From: VAZQ01 sp963816745
GTDB lineage: Bacteria > Pseudomonadota > Alphaproteobacteria > Rhizobiales > Xanthobacteraceae
Length of the DNA stretch: 64,000 nt
Assembly (NCBI GenBank): GCA_963816745.1
Contig: CAWFLQ010000006.1
Location: 806,001-870,000, forward strand
Reading direction: 5' to 3'
Shown here: positions 17,189-27,108 of the stretch, one piece after another
How the letters are laid out: each line of letters starts with the position of its first letter
Numbering within the stretch: the stretch's first letter is position 1
Program-made: the position numbers and the translations under genes
The notes under the pieces: generated by a model
Told to the model about the DNA's origin: nothing
What the model saw: the letters and a program-made list of their open reading frames with translations, nothing else
Databases searched by the model: none

Positions 17189-17240
17189 CGAATTTCCCCG
17201 ACTACACGCGTGGCTCAACTGCTTTCAACCGATTCCGTCA

Positions 17241-19379
17241 TCAGGCCCTCCGGGCACGTTTGAACGCGACGACCGGCGGCGCCGTCTCGGGCGCGGCCGG
17301 CGTATCGTCGATCCGGAAGAAGCTGACCTGCTGGTCCATGCCCTGGGATTGCTGCTCCAGCGCCTTGGCGGCGGCTGCGTTCTGCTCCACCAGCGCCGAA
17401 TTCTGCTGTGTCACCTGATCCATCTGGGTCAGCGCGCCGCTGACCTGATCGAGGCCGGATGACTGCTCGCCGCTGGCGGTGGCGATCTCGGAGACGATCT
17501 CGGCCACCCGCTTGATCGACTCGACGATCTCGGTGAGCGAGCCACCGGCACGATTGACCAGCTCCACGCCCTCCTGCACCTGGGCGGAGCTGTTGGTGAT
17601 GAGATCCTTGATGTCCTTGGCCGCCTGCGACGAGCGCTGCGCGAGGCTGCGCACCTCCGAGGCCACGACCGCGAAGCCGCGGCCGGCCTCGCCGGCGCGC
17701 GCCGCTTCCACCGCGGCGTTGAGCGCCAATAAATTGGTTTGCCGCGAGATCTCGTCGATCACGCTGATGATGTCGGAGATCTTGCGCGAACTCTCCTCGA
17801 TGCGCGCCATCGCGCTCACGGCTTCGGCGACCACGGCGCCCCCGCGGTCGGCGACCTCGCGCGTGCCGGTGGCGAACTGGTTGGCCCGCTGGGCGTTCTC
17901 CGCGTTCTTCTTCACGATCGCGGAAATCTCTTCCATCGAGGCCGAGGTCTCCTCCAGGCTCGCGGCCTGCTCCTCGGTACGCTGCGACAGGTCGGTCGTG
18001 CTCGACGAGATCTCGGTAGCGGTGCCGGCCACCTCGCGCGTCGACGCCGCGATCGACTGGATCGTCGCCTGCAGCCGTTCGACCGTCGCGTTGAAGTCGT
18101 CCCTGATTCGCTTGTACCTGTCGGTGAAGCCCTCGCTCAGCCGGACCCTGAGGTCGCCGTCGGAAACCTTCGCCAAGCCCTCCGCCAGCGCCTCGATGGC
18201 GCCGGCCTGTTCCGTGGCGGCATTGGCTTGTGCTTCGGCGTTGACGCGGCGCTCCTCCTCGACCTCCCGACGTTGCGCGTCGGCGCGAGCTTCAAGACCG
18301 ACCTTCTCCACCGCCGCGTCCCGGAACACCAGGACCGCGCGTGCCATCTCGCCGATCTCGTCCCCGCGCTCGGTCTCCTGAACATCGACGTCGTGTCTGC
18401 CTCGCGCCAACTCCCCCATCACCTTGGTCAAGGACGTGACCGGCCGCGATATCGACCTGCCGATCCAGAAGGCGATGGCGCAGACGGCGACGATGGTGAG
18501 CAGGATCGCGATCTGCATGTTCAGCCTGGTGCCGGCGCGCGATGCCTGGTTTGCAGCCTCCGCCTTAGCGCGCGCCTCCTTGACGGACGCCATGATGTCG
18601 TTGACCAGCGGCTCGATCGCGCCATACGCGTCCGACGTGGCCTTCTGCTCGTTCGCAAATGCCAGTGCGGCGTTCATCCACACGAAGAAGTCGCGCTGAT
18701 AGGCGGCAAGGTCCCGCTTGATGTCATTCTTCGCCGCCGGCGGGATATCCGTCGCGTCCAACGCGACGACGAATTCGGCCGCGCGCTTCTTCATCTCCTC
18801 GCCGTACTTGGCGTCGCGACGAAGCATGAAGTCTTTCTCGTGACGGCGCATCATCAGCATCGTCACCAGCAGTCGCGCCTCCTTGAGCTGATTGAGCCTG
18901 GTCTCGATCGCATGGACCGACTTGCGCAGCGCTCCCTCGAGGCCGGAGTTCTCGTTGAGGCCGAGGCGGAGCCTGGTTTCGGCCACGGCGGCGAAATGCG
19001 ACGCGTAGCTGCGGTAGCCGCCGCGGACGAGCTCGATCTTCTGCGCCAGGTCATCGAACCCGGCCGAATTCGCTTGCCGGCGCAGCGTTTCGATGTCGTT
19101 GTCGATCGCCGTGTCGAGGACCTTGTGATGCTCGACATACTTCATGTCGTTGCGGAGCAGAAAATCCTTCTCCGCCTGCCGGCTCTCGAGCAATTGGACG
19201 TTCAGATCGCCGGTGAGCGCCGATGTCGTCTGGGCATCGGCCGCCGCCCGCCGGTAGCGTTCCTGAACGGAGGCGCCGATCAGATAGATGGCGCCGACGA
19301 TCACGAGCCCGAGCACGCCGACCGCGCCGATTGCCGCCATCTTGTGGCCGAGGCGCATCTTCAGTCGGAGCCGGGACAT
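17241..19379 (-). CDS. Methyl-accepting chemotaxis protein with HBM-type sensor
   Basis: This 712-aa receptor has TM1 at about residues 16-38, a periplasmic domain of about 250 residues and TM2 near 290-312. The sensor has two related helical modules, each with an EKDF signature: RQAEKDFLLRNDMKYVEHHK and RRHEKDFMLRRDAKYGEEMK. This is the helical bimodular (HBM) pattern known from McpS, which binds organic acids; this receptor's ligand is not known. HAMP, a second HAMP-like repeat and the signalling tip (EISRQTNLLALNAAVEAARA) follow. It ends VVAFKRARRA with no CheR tether. It lies 20 bp after cheW2. Confidence 0.92.
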   Translation of the reverse strand: MSRLRLKMRLGHKMAAIGAVGVLGLVIVGAIYLIGASVQERYRRAAADAQTTSALTGDLNVQLLESRQAEKDFLLRNDMKYVEHHKVLDTAIDNDIETLRRQANSAGFDDLAQKIELVRGGYRSYASHFAAVAETRLRLGLNENSGLEGALRKSVHAIETRLNQLKEARLLVTMLMMRRHEKDFMLRRDAKYGEEMKKRAAEFVVALDATDIPPAAKNDIKRDLAAYQRDFFVWMNAALAFANEQKATSDAYGAIEPLVNDIMASVKEARAKAEAANQASRAGTRLNMQIAILLTIVAVCAIAFWIGRSISRPVTSLTKVMGELARGRHDVDVQETERGDEIGEMARAVLVFRDAAVEKVGLEARADAQRREVEEERRVNAEAQANAATEQAGAIEALAEGLAKVSDGDLRVRLSEGFTDRYKRIRDDFNATVERLQATIQSIAASTREVAGTATEISSSTTDLSQRTEEQAASLEETSASMEEISAIVKKNAENAQRANQFATGTREVADRGGAVVAEAVSAMARIEESSRKISDIISVIDEISRQTNLLALNAAVEAARAGEAGRGFAVVASEVRSLAQRSSQAAKDIKDLITNSSAQVQEGVELVNRAGGSLTEIVESIKRVAEIVSEIATASGEQSSGLDQVSGALTQMDQVTQQNSALVEQNAAAAKALEQQSQGMDQQVSFFRIDDTPAAPETAPPVVAFKRARRA

Positions 19380-19399
19380 GTGTATTTCCTCACGGCCGC

Positions 19400-19945
19400 C
19401 TAGGCGGCCGTTTGCGCCCCGGCGGGGGCGATATCGGCGCCTTCGTCGATCGATACGGACAGGATGTGGGACAGGTCGATCAGCGCGATCATGCCGCTCT
19501 CGATGGTCACGAGCCCGGAGAGGAAGTCTATGCGCGACCCCTGGGCGACGCGCGGCACCGGCTGCACCTGCGACGCATTGCAGCCGACGATGTCGAGCAC
19601 CCGATCGGCCAGGAGCCCGACATGGTTGGCACCGATCTGCACCACGATCACGACGTGGAGCGGCGTCGCCTCGGTCATGCCCTGGCCGAAGCGGCAGCGC
19701 AGGTCGATGATCGGAACCATGACGCCGCGCAGGTTGAGCACGCCGCGCATGTAGTCGGGCTGCCGCGGCAGGCGGGTGATCTGCGACCAGCCCTTGATCT
19801 CCCGCACCGACATGATGTCGACGCCGTACTGGTCGTTGCCGATGGCGAAGCTGATGAATTGGCTGACGTCGGCGTTACCTGGACCGCTGCCGGTCGCCGG
19901 CGCCGCGCCGGCGCCAGTCATCGGCACCGCAGCCTGTGTGCTCAT
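19400..19945 (-). CDS. cheW: Chemotaxis coupling protein CheW (copy 2)
   Basis: This 181-aa CheW has the domain at about residues 28-170 (FISFAIGNDQYGVDIMSVRE, ITRLPRQPDYMRGVLNLRG, MVPIIDLRCRFGQGMTEATP). The short N-terminal extension is Ala/Gly/Pro-rich. The ATG at 19945 (MSTQAAV) is preferred to the one at 19969. It heads the middle unit: cheW2, HBM receptor, di-haem peroxidase, cupredoxin, 4HB receptor. It is very close to copy 3 in sequence, so the pair is a recent tandem duplication. Confidence 0.92.
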   Translation of the reverse strand: MSTQAAVPMTGAGAAPATGSGPGNADVSQFISFAIGNDQYGVDIMSVREIKGWSQITRLPRQPDYMRGVLNLRGVMVPIIDLRCRFGQGMTEATPLHVVIVVQIGANHVGLLADRVLDIVGCNASQVQPVPRVAQGSRIDFLSGLVTIESGMIALIDLSHILSVSIDEGADIAPAGAQTAA

Positions 19946-20296
19946 GCCCCGTCCCCGACGTGCAGGCACGCCAATCGCAAACGATTCGGCGTGGGTTCAT
20001 TCACGGCTTTTCGGAAACGGAACCGGATCGCGCGTAGGCACCTAATTTCCAGAAAAGTTCTGTGGAAGAATAAGAAGTACTAATTACCAATAAGTTTAGG
20101 TTATTGACTTTGCCGTCACACGGCCTCGTTGATTTCGATCGGCGATCCGGAAGAACAGATAGCGTTCGCAGCGGCGCGACGAATCCGTCACGTCGCCGCT
20201 CGGCAGTGCCGAGAAGTGTTACGCGTGATCCTGCAGCGAAGCTGCGCCGCGCGGGCTGGCCCGCGCAGCGCGACCACTTCGAGAGCCTGCCGGCGC
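19946..20296 (-). promoter_or_regulatory. Promoter region of the cheW2 unit
   Basis: This 351-bp stretch has no supported gene. It holds an AT-rich island at about 20050-20105. Within it, 20079-20099 (minus strand CTAAACTTATTGGTAATTAG) matches the region before cheW3 at 17 of 21 positions, 134 bp upstream of the cheW2 ATG. The rest (20110-20296) shows nothing I can name. Confidence 0.45.
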
Positions 20297-22501
20297 TCAG
20301 CCGGCGGCGCGCCGAGCGCGCTTGAACGCCACCACGGGCGCCGCCTCCGCATCGTCCGCGCCTTGCACGTCGTCGAGCCGGAAGAAGCTCACCCGCTCGT
20401 CCATCGCATGCGATTGCTGCTCCAGCGACTTCGCCGACGCCGCGTTCTGCTCCACGAGCGCGGAGTTCTGCTGCGTCACTTCGTCCATCTGGGTCAGCGC
20501 CGCGTTGACCTGATTGATGCCGCTCGACTGCTCGGCGCTGGCCGAGGCGATGTCGGACACGATCTCGGCCACCTTCTTGATCGATGCCACGATCTCGTTG
20601 AGCGACTCGCCGGCCTTGTTGACCAGCTCGACCCCCTCTTGCACCTGGACCGAGCTGTTGGTGATGAGATCCTTGATGTCCTTCGCCGCCTGCGACGAGC
20701 GCTGCGCGAGGCTGCGCACTTCCGAGGCCACCACGGCGAAGCCGCGGCCGGCCTCGCCGGCGCGCGCCGCTTCCACGGCCGCGTTGAGCGCCAGCAGATT
20801 GGTCTGCCGGGCAATCTCGTCGATCACGCTGATGATGTCGGAGATCTTGCGCGACGAGTCCTCGATCCGCGCCATCGCGCTGACCGCCTGGGCCACCACC
20901 GCGCCGCCGCGGTCGGCCACCTCCCGCGTGCCGGTGGCGAACGAATTGGCCTGCTGGGCGTTCTCCGCGTTCTTCTTCACAGTCGCGGAAATCTCTTCCA
21001 TCGAGGCCGAGGTTTCCTCGAGGCTCGCAGCCTGCTCCTCGGTGCGCTGCGACAGGTCGGTCGAGCCGCCGGAGATCTCGCCGGAGGCGCTGGCGACCTC
21101 GCGCGCCGAGGTGGCGATCGCGCTGATCGTCTCCTGCAGTTGCGTCATCGCGGTGTTGAAGTCGTCCCTGATCTGCAGATAGGTCTCGGTGAAGCCGTCG
21201 GTCAAACGGAACGTCAGGTCGCCCTCCGACAAGCTCTTGAGGCCATGCGCGAGGTGCTGGACCACGCGCGCCTGCTCCTCGGCGGTCCTGGCCTGGGCTT
21301 CCGCGTTCCTGCGGCGCTCCTCCTCGGCCTCCCGGCGCTGCTCGGCGGCCTGAGCTTCCAGGCGGACCTTCTCCAATCCCGCGTCACGGAACACCAGGAC
21401 GGCCTTCGCCATCTGGCCGAGCTCGTCGGCGCGGTCGAGGCCTGACACCTCGCTCTCGAGGTTGCCGTTGGCGAGCGAGTCCATGCTGGAGGTCAGCGAC
21501 ACCACCGGCCGGGAGATGCCGCGGCCGATGAACCAGGCGAGGAACAGGCCCAGCGCGAGCGCGACCGTGCTCGTCAGCAACGCAATCGTGATCGCCGAAC
21601 CGATCCGCGCTTCGATCGATGACTTGATCGCGCTCAGCGTCCCGGCCTGCGCCGTCCGCAGCGCCGCCATGGCCTGGGCAACCTCGGTCGAGAGCTTGCC
21701 GTTCACCTCGGTGGAAACACGGTCGGTTTCCTTCATCATCTTGGCGGCTTCGCGGAACGCGGTGAGATATTCGGGCACCTCTTTCATCGCCTGGCGCACC
21801 TTCGCCCGCTGCGTCGGGGATTGCACGGCCTCGTGCAGGCGTTGGAGCAGGCCCGGCAGCTTCTGGAAGTACTGCTCGGCGGTCTCGAGCAGCTTCGGAT
21901 CCTGCTCGATCAGGAAGCGGTAGGCATTCAGGCGGACCTGCATGAGGCCTTCCTGCGCCAGGCCGCCATAGGCGGCGACATCCATGTCGTAGTTCTTGAT
22001 CCCACCGTCGACCAGCTCGGCGATGTCGGAGCGAAGCTTCTCGCCGAGCGGATGCATCACGTCGTTCACGGCGCGGTCACGTTGCGTGCGCGCCTCGACG
22101 ATCAGCTCCAGATTGGCCATGAACTGTTGCATCAAGCCGGAGATTTTCTTGACCATCTCGCGATCCGCCTCGGTCGTGGAGGCAGCTTCCATGCCTGCGA
22201 GATCCTCGCGGACCGTCTTGCCAATGTTGCGAACGCGCTGGAGCGCCTGCTCGTCGCCGCTCTGGACATAGACGAGCGTCTCGCGTCGCATGTTGGTGAC
22301 GTTGCGATCCGTCTCCACGACCTTCAGCGCCCCGTCGGATACGCGTTCATACTCGTGAACGGCAATGTTCGACGCCTTCAGGCCGAAATAGCCAACCGCC
22401 GCGACCACCACGAGCAGGGCGAGAACGGTAACAAAACCGAAATTGATGCGGGTCCCGATTTTGAAGCGCGAGTTCAAGCTGGCCAAGTTGATCATTTGCA
22501 A
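20297..22501 (-). CDS. Methyl-accepting chemotaxis protein with large helical sensor
   Basis: This 734-aa receptor has TM1 at about residues 20-42 and a helical periplasmic domain of about 260 residues. In that domain RETLVYVQSGDEQALQRVRN and RFLIEQDPKLLETAEQYFQK repeat a pattern again suggestive of an HBM or double four-helix sensor. TM2 lies near 305-330 (LLTSTVALALGLFLAWFIGR). HAMP, a second HAMP-like repeat (LAHGLKSLSEGDLTFRLTDG) and the signalling tip (EIARQTNLLALNAAVEAARA) follow. The C-terminus VVAFKRARRAAG resembles the previous receptor and has no CheR tether. It lies 35 bp after cheW3. Confidence 0.92.
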   Translation of the reverse strand: MQMINLASLNSRFKIGTRINFGFVTVLALLVVVAAVGYFGLKASNIAVHEYERVSDGALKVVETDRNVTNMRRETLVYVQSGDEQALQRVRNIGKTVREDLAGMEAASTTEADREMVKKISGLMQQFMANLELIVEARTQRDRAVNDVMHPLGEKLRSDIAELVDGGIKNYDMDVAAYGGLAQEGLMQVRLNAYRFLIEQDPKLLETAEQYFQKLPGLLQRLHEAVQSPTQRAKVRQAMKEVPEYLTAFREAAKMMKETDRVSTEVNGKLSTEVAQAMAALRTAQAGTLSAIKSSIEARIGSAITIALLTSTVALALGLFLAWFIGRGISRPVVSLTSSMDSLANGNLESEVSGLDRADELGQMAKAVLVFRDAGLEKVRLEAQAAEQRREAEEERRRNAEAQARTAEEQARVVQHLAHGLKSLSEGDLTFRLTDGFTETYLQIRDDFNTAMTQLQETISAIATSAREVASASGEISGGSTDLSQRTEEQAASLEETSASMEEISATVKKNAENAQQANSFATGTREVADRGGAVVAQAVSAMARIEDSSRKISDIISVIDEIARQTNLLALNAAVEAARAGEAGRGFAVVASEVRSLAQRSSQAAKDIKDLITNSSVQVQEGVELVNKAGESLNEIVASIKKVAEIVSDIASASAEQSSGINQVNAALTQMDEVTQQNSALVEQNAASAKSLEQQSHAMDERVSFFRLDDVQGADDAEAAPVVAFKRARRAAG

Positions 22502-22536
22502 AATCTCTCTCTACGATCCTCGGGATTTCGGGGCAT

Positions 22537-23088
22537 TCACGCGGCAGCGGTTCCGATGTCGGCGCCTTCGGCCACCGACACCGACAGAATGTGGGACAGG
22601 TCGATCAGCGCGATCATGCCGCTCTCGATGGTCACGAGCCCGGACAGGAAGTCGACGCGCGACCCCTGGGCGATGCGCGGCACCGGCTGCACCTGGGACG
22701 CGTTGCAACCGACGATGTCGAGCACCCGATCGGCCAGGAGCCCGACATGGCGCGTGCCGATCTGCACCACGATCACGACGTGAAGCGGCGTCGCCTCGGT
22801 CATGCCCTGGCCGAAGCGGCAGCGCAGGTCGATGATCGGAACCATGATGCCGCGCAGGTTGAGCACGCCGCGCATGTAGTCGGGCTGCCGCGGCAGCCTC
22901 GTGATCTGCGACCAGCCCTTGATCTCCCGCACCGCCATGATGTCGACGCCGTACTGGTCGTCGCCGATGGCGAAGCTGATGAATTGGCTGACATTGGCGA
23001 TGCCGGAACTGCCGTCGTGCGGGCCCCGATCGGCGATCGGTCCGCCGGCGACCGGCGATGCGCCTTGAGTCACCGCCTGGTTGATCAT
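22537..23088 (-). CDS. cheW: Chemotaxis coupling protein CheW (copy 3)
   Basis: This 183-aa CheW has the same core motifs as copies 1 and 2 (FISFAIGDDQYGVDIMAVRE, ITRLPRQPDYMRGVLNLRGI, DRVLDIVGCNASQVQPVPRI). The ATG at 23088 (MINQAV) is chosen because AAGGGGCGGGAC precedes it; the open frame reaches 23136. It heads the first cheW-receptor unit. No cheA, cheY, cheB or cheR is in the window, so these proteins must couple to a kinase encoded elsewhere. Confidence 0.92.
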   Translation of the reverse strand: MINQAVTQGASPVAGGPIADRGPHDGSSGIANVSQFISFAIGDDQYGVDIMAVREIKGWSQITRLPRQPDYMRGVLNLRGIMVPIIDLRCRFGQGMTEATPLHVVIVVQIGTRHVGLLADRVLDIVGCNASQVQPVPRIAQGSRVDFLSGLVTIESGMIALIDLSHILSVSVAEGADIGTAAA

Positions 23089-23243
23089 GTCCCGCCCCTT
23101 CTGTGGGCACACCCGATCGTTCCGACCGGGCAGCACTCAACCCATGGCTTTTCGGACCGGAGGCCGAGCCAAAATCACACGCAGCGTCGGTGATTCCTCG
23201 CGACGCCCCGGATCCCGCAAAGCGCGGCGGCATCGTAGGTACA

Positions 23244-23264
23244 ACTGCTTACTAAAAAGTTTAG
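23244..23264 (-). promoter_or_regulatory. Promoter motif of the cheW3 unit
   Basis: The minus-strand sequence CTAAACTTTTTAGTAAGCAG aligns with CTAAACTTATTGGTAATTAG before cheW2 at 17 of 21 positions. It stands 156 bp upstream of the ATG in an AT-rich island. Shared regulation of the units is inferred. Confidence 0.4.
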
Positions 23265-23307
23265 TGACGTATTTTCAACGAGATGGGGTGGCGAAAATAG
23301 GCGGCGG

Positions 23308-24702
<1,395 letters not shown>

Positions 24703-24706
24703 ATAG

Positions 24707-24780
24707 CAGTGTCCCGATTCCGAAGTTCGTAAGCTCTCGCAGCACCCTCTGATACGAACTTCGGAATCAAAGGGACACTG
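24707..24780. repeat. Hairpin repeat of the pnt locus, copy 1
   Basis: Long arms CAGTGTCCC + GATTCCGAAGTTCGTA pair with TACGAACTTCGGAATC + GGGACACTG, interrupted by an unpaired AAA on one side only. The copy sits just upstream of pntB. The same layout with different arm sequence recurs at 24.8, 26.55 and 26.64 kb. Confidence 0.85.
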
Positions 24781-24790
24781 GCAAGTCTAT

Positions 24791-24869
24791 ATTAGTGCCC
24801 CTTTGAACCCGAAGTTCGCGATCGCATTTGCCGCTCGGTATGCGCGAACTTCGGGTTCGGGCCTGCCCG
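24791..24869. repeat. Hairpin repeat of the pnt locus, copy 2
   Basis: The left side starts TTAGTGCCCCTTT. Inner arms are GAACCCGAAGTTCGCG and CGCGAACTTCGGGTTC. The outer right end is decayed (GGGCCTGCCCG). It abuts the pntAb stop codon, so with copy 1 it forms a head-to-tail pair filling the pntAb-pntB gap. Confidence 0.8.
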
Positions 24870-25292
24870 TCACTTCTTTTTCTTCTGGTACATGCCGAGC
24901 ATGCGTTGCGTCACCAGAAAGCCGCCGAAGATGTTGACCGAGGCGAACACCAGCGCGATGAAGCCGAGCGCGCGCGCCCACACCGGGCCCGCGTCGTTCG
25001 CCACCAGCGGAACGCCGACCGCGAGCAGCGCGCCGACCACGATCACGGACGAGATCGCGTTGGTCACCGACATCAGCGGCGTGTGCAGTGCCGGCGTCAC
25101 CGACCACACGACGTAATAGCCGACGAAGATCGCCAGCACGAAGATCGAGAACCGGAACACGAACGGATCGACCGCGTCGCCGGTGACGGCATGCATGGCG
25201 CCGCCCGACGCCGCGGCGATGATGTCGAGCTGGGCTGGCGTCACGTCGTAGGCCGGCGCTGCGAAAGGCGCGGGTGCAATGATCGTCAGCAT
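24870..25292 (-). CDS. pntAB: NAD(P) transhydrogenase subunit alpha part 2
   Basis: This 140-aa membrane protein corresponds to the C-terminal membrane part of PntA, encoded separately as usual in alphaproteobacteria. Three or four helices are visible: FRFSIFVLAIFVGYYVVW, ISSVIVVGALLAVGVPLV and ALGFIALVFASVNIFGGF. PALHTPLMSVTNAISS is the conserved loop of the family. The C-terminus is MYQKKKK. It starts 41 bp after the alpha-1 gene. Confidence 0.95.
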   Translation of the reverse strand: MLTIIAPAPFAAPAYDVTPAQLDIIAAASGGAMHAVTGDAVDPFVFRFSIFVLAIFVGYYVVWSVTPALHTPLMSVTNAISSVIVVGALLAVGVPLVANDAGPVWARALGFIALVFASVNIFGGFLVTQRMLGMYQKKKK

Positions 25293-25333
25293 GTCGGTCT
25301 CCTCACGCCGTCACCGTGCCGGGCGGGCAACGG

Positions 25334-26467
25334 TCAGGCCGCGCTTTTCGGCGCAAAGCTTGGATGAATCACGGCGCCGTCGCGGGTGAGCGCCGTCGCC
25401 TTCACGATCTCGTCGTCCCATTTGACCGCCAGCGCTTTCGCATTCTTGTCCACCAGGATCTCGAGAAAGGCGAACAGGTTCTTGGCGTAGAGGCTCGACG
25501 CGGAGGCGGCGATGCGGCCCGCCACGTTGAGATGCCCGACGATCTTGACGCCGTTGGCCGCGACGACCTCGCCGCCCTTGGCGCCTTCGACGTTGCCGCC
25601 GCGCTCGACCGCGAGATCGACGATCACCGAGCCCGGCCGCATCGAGGCCACCATATCTTTCGAGATCAGCCGCGGCGCCGGCCGGCCCGGGATCAGCGCG
25701 GTCGTGATCACGATGTCCTGCTTCTTGATGTGCTCGGCGACCAGCGCCGCCTGCTTCGCCTGGTAGTCCTTCGACATTTCCTTGGCATAGCCGGCGGCAG
25801 TCTCGGCCTGCTTGAATTCCTCGTCCTCGACCGCGACGAACTTGGCGCCCAGGCTCTCGACCTGCTCCTTGGCGGCGGGACGCACGTCGGTCGCGGTGAC
25901 GATGGCGCCGAGCCGCCGCGCGGTCGCGATCGCCTGCAGGCCGGCGACGCCCGCACCCATGACGAACACTTTCGCCGCCGGCACCGTGCCGGCCGCCGTC
26001 ATCATCATCGGCAACGCGCGGCCGTATTCGGCGGCGCCGTCGATCACGGCGCGGTAGCCTGCGAGATTGGCCTGGCTCGAGAGCACGTCCATGACCTGGG
26101 CGCGGGTGATGCGCGGCATCAGCTCCATGGCGAAGGCGGTGACGCCGGCGTCCGCCATGGCCTTGAGCGCGGCGTCCTGGCCGTAGGGATCCATGATCGC
26201 GATGACGAGGGCACCCTTCTTGTAGCCCGCGAGCTCGGAGGCGGCCGGCCGGCGCACCTTGAGCACCACGTCGGCATCTTTCAGGACACCATCGGCGACC
26301 GTCGCGCCGGCGGCGGCGAATTCGGCGTCGGGAATGCCGGATTTGATTCCGGCGCCGGGCTCGACCGCGACATCGGCGCCGAGCGCCTTCATCTTCTTGA
26401 CGGTCTCCGGCGTCGCGGCGACCCGGTCCTCGGCCGCGTCGGCCTCACGCGCTACGGCAATGCGCAT
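25334..26467 (-). CDS. pntAA: NAD(P) transhydrogenase subunit alpha part 1
   Basis: The 377-aa soluble domain I binds NAD(H). It begins MRIAVAREADAAEDRVAATP. VFVMGAGVAGLQAIATARRL is the Rossmann loop at about residue 167, and PGRPAPRLISKDMVASMRPG and VIVDLAVERGGNVEG are signatures separating it from alanine dehydrogenase. It is the first gene of the pnt operon. A 250-bp upstream gap is mostly taken up by hairpin repeats, so the promoter must lie within or beside them. Confidence 0.96.
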   Translation of the reverse strand: MRIAVAREADAAEDRVAATPETVKKMKALGADVAVEPGAGIKSGIPDAEFAAAGATVADGVLKDADVVLKVRRPAASELAGYKKGALVIAIMDPYGQDAALKAMADAGVTAFAMELMPRITRAQVMDVLSSQANLAGYRAVIDGAAEYGRALPMMMTAAGTVPAAKVFVMGAGVAGLQAIATARRLGAIVTATDVRPAAKEQVESLGAKFVAVEDEEFKQAETAAGYAKEMSKDYQAKQAALVAEHIKKQDIVITTALIPGRPAPRLISKDMVASMRPGSVIVDLAVERGGNVEGAKGGEVVAANGVKIVGHLNVAGRIAASASSLYAKNLFAFLEILVDKNAKALAVKWDDEIVKATALTRDGAVIHPSFAPKSAA

Positions 26468-26505
26468 TCACCCGCCTCCTCGTGAGCGGCGATCGATCGA
26501 AAGCC

Positions 26506-26716
26506 CAGTGTGGCGCATGCAACTGATGCGAACGTCGGAGCCGGACACTAGTGTGGCGCATCTGACGTTCCTATCAGCATCTGCCGCGAGTCCGTCATAG
26601 GAACGTCAGATGCAAAGCCACACTAGAATCATAGAGTTGCTAGTGTCCCTTTGTTTCCGACGTTCGTAAAAGTGCATGCTGCGAGATGATACGAACGTCG
26701 GAAACGGGACACTAGC
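26506..26716. repeat. Three clustered hairpin repeats upstream of pntAA
   Basis: A truncated copy (26506-26552) ends GATGCGAACGTCGGAGCC + GGACACTAG. A second (26549-26627) pairs CTAGTGTGGC + GCATCTGACGTTCCTA with TAGGAACGTCAGATGC + AAA + GCCACACTAG. A third (26641-26716) pairs CTAGTGTCCC + TTTG + TTTCCGACGTTCGTA with TACGAACGTCGGAAAC + GGGACACTAG. They fill the gap 26468-26717. Arm sequences differ between copies while pairing is kept. Confidence 0.85.
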
Positions 26717-26717
26717 G

Positions 26718-27011
26718 TCAGCCGCCGGAGGTGAGTGCGAGTGCGATCAGCGAGACCGCCACCATGACCATGCTCGGCACCCTCGCGCCGGATGCAAAGC
26801 CGATGATGGCAACGATGGTCGCGATGAACATGGTCGCGAAGGCAACCAGCCAGCTGTGCGCGACGGAGCCGATCGCCAAGCCGATGACGATGCAGACGAC
26901 GTAGGCGCTGCCGACAACCGCGAGATGCACGAAACGCTCGTACGTCTCCTCGTGCGCGGGAAGGTCATTGCCCTCCGCCGTGGCGTATTCGACATGCCCG
27001 TGGTCGGCCAT
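26718..27011 (-). CDS. Small membrane protein, aa3-type cytochrome c oxidase subunit IV-like
   Basis: The 97-aa product has a short N-terminal segment PAHEETYERFVHLAVVG that fits the bacterial aa3 oxidase subunit IV family (a conserved H..TY..F helix). Three hydrophobic helices follow: YVVCIVIGLAIGSV, WLVAFATMFIATIVAIIGFA and SMVMVAVSLIALAL. The family is structural, with no catalytic role known. No other oxidase genes are near; placement between the ABC1 kinase and pnt is common in this order. Confidence 0.8.
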   Translation of the reverse strand: MADHGHVEYATAEGNDLPAHEETYERFVHLAVVGSAYVVCIVIGLAIGSVAHSWLVAFATMFIATIVAIIGFASGARVPSMVMVAVSLIALALTSGG

Positions 27012-27108
27012 TCAGTCCCTCCAATCGTCGGCTCCGGCAGCGGGGAATTAGCGCAATTACCCGGGCAGAGCAACGGCGCTAATGGGCGGACGACCGGGCC
27101 TCCGAGCG

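Noticed and set aside
17739..19403. A 554-codon open frame on the plus strand across a receptor gene
   Set aside because: It is antisense to a complete receptor with all motifs, is Arg/His/Asp-rich as GC-rich shadow frames are, and matches no family.
24707..26716. Insertion sequence or transposon ends at the pnt hairpins
   Set aside because: No transposase frame lies between any pair of elements, no target duplication is visible, and each element is a self-contained hairpin.
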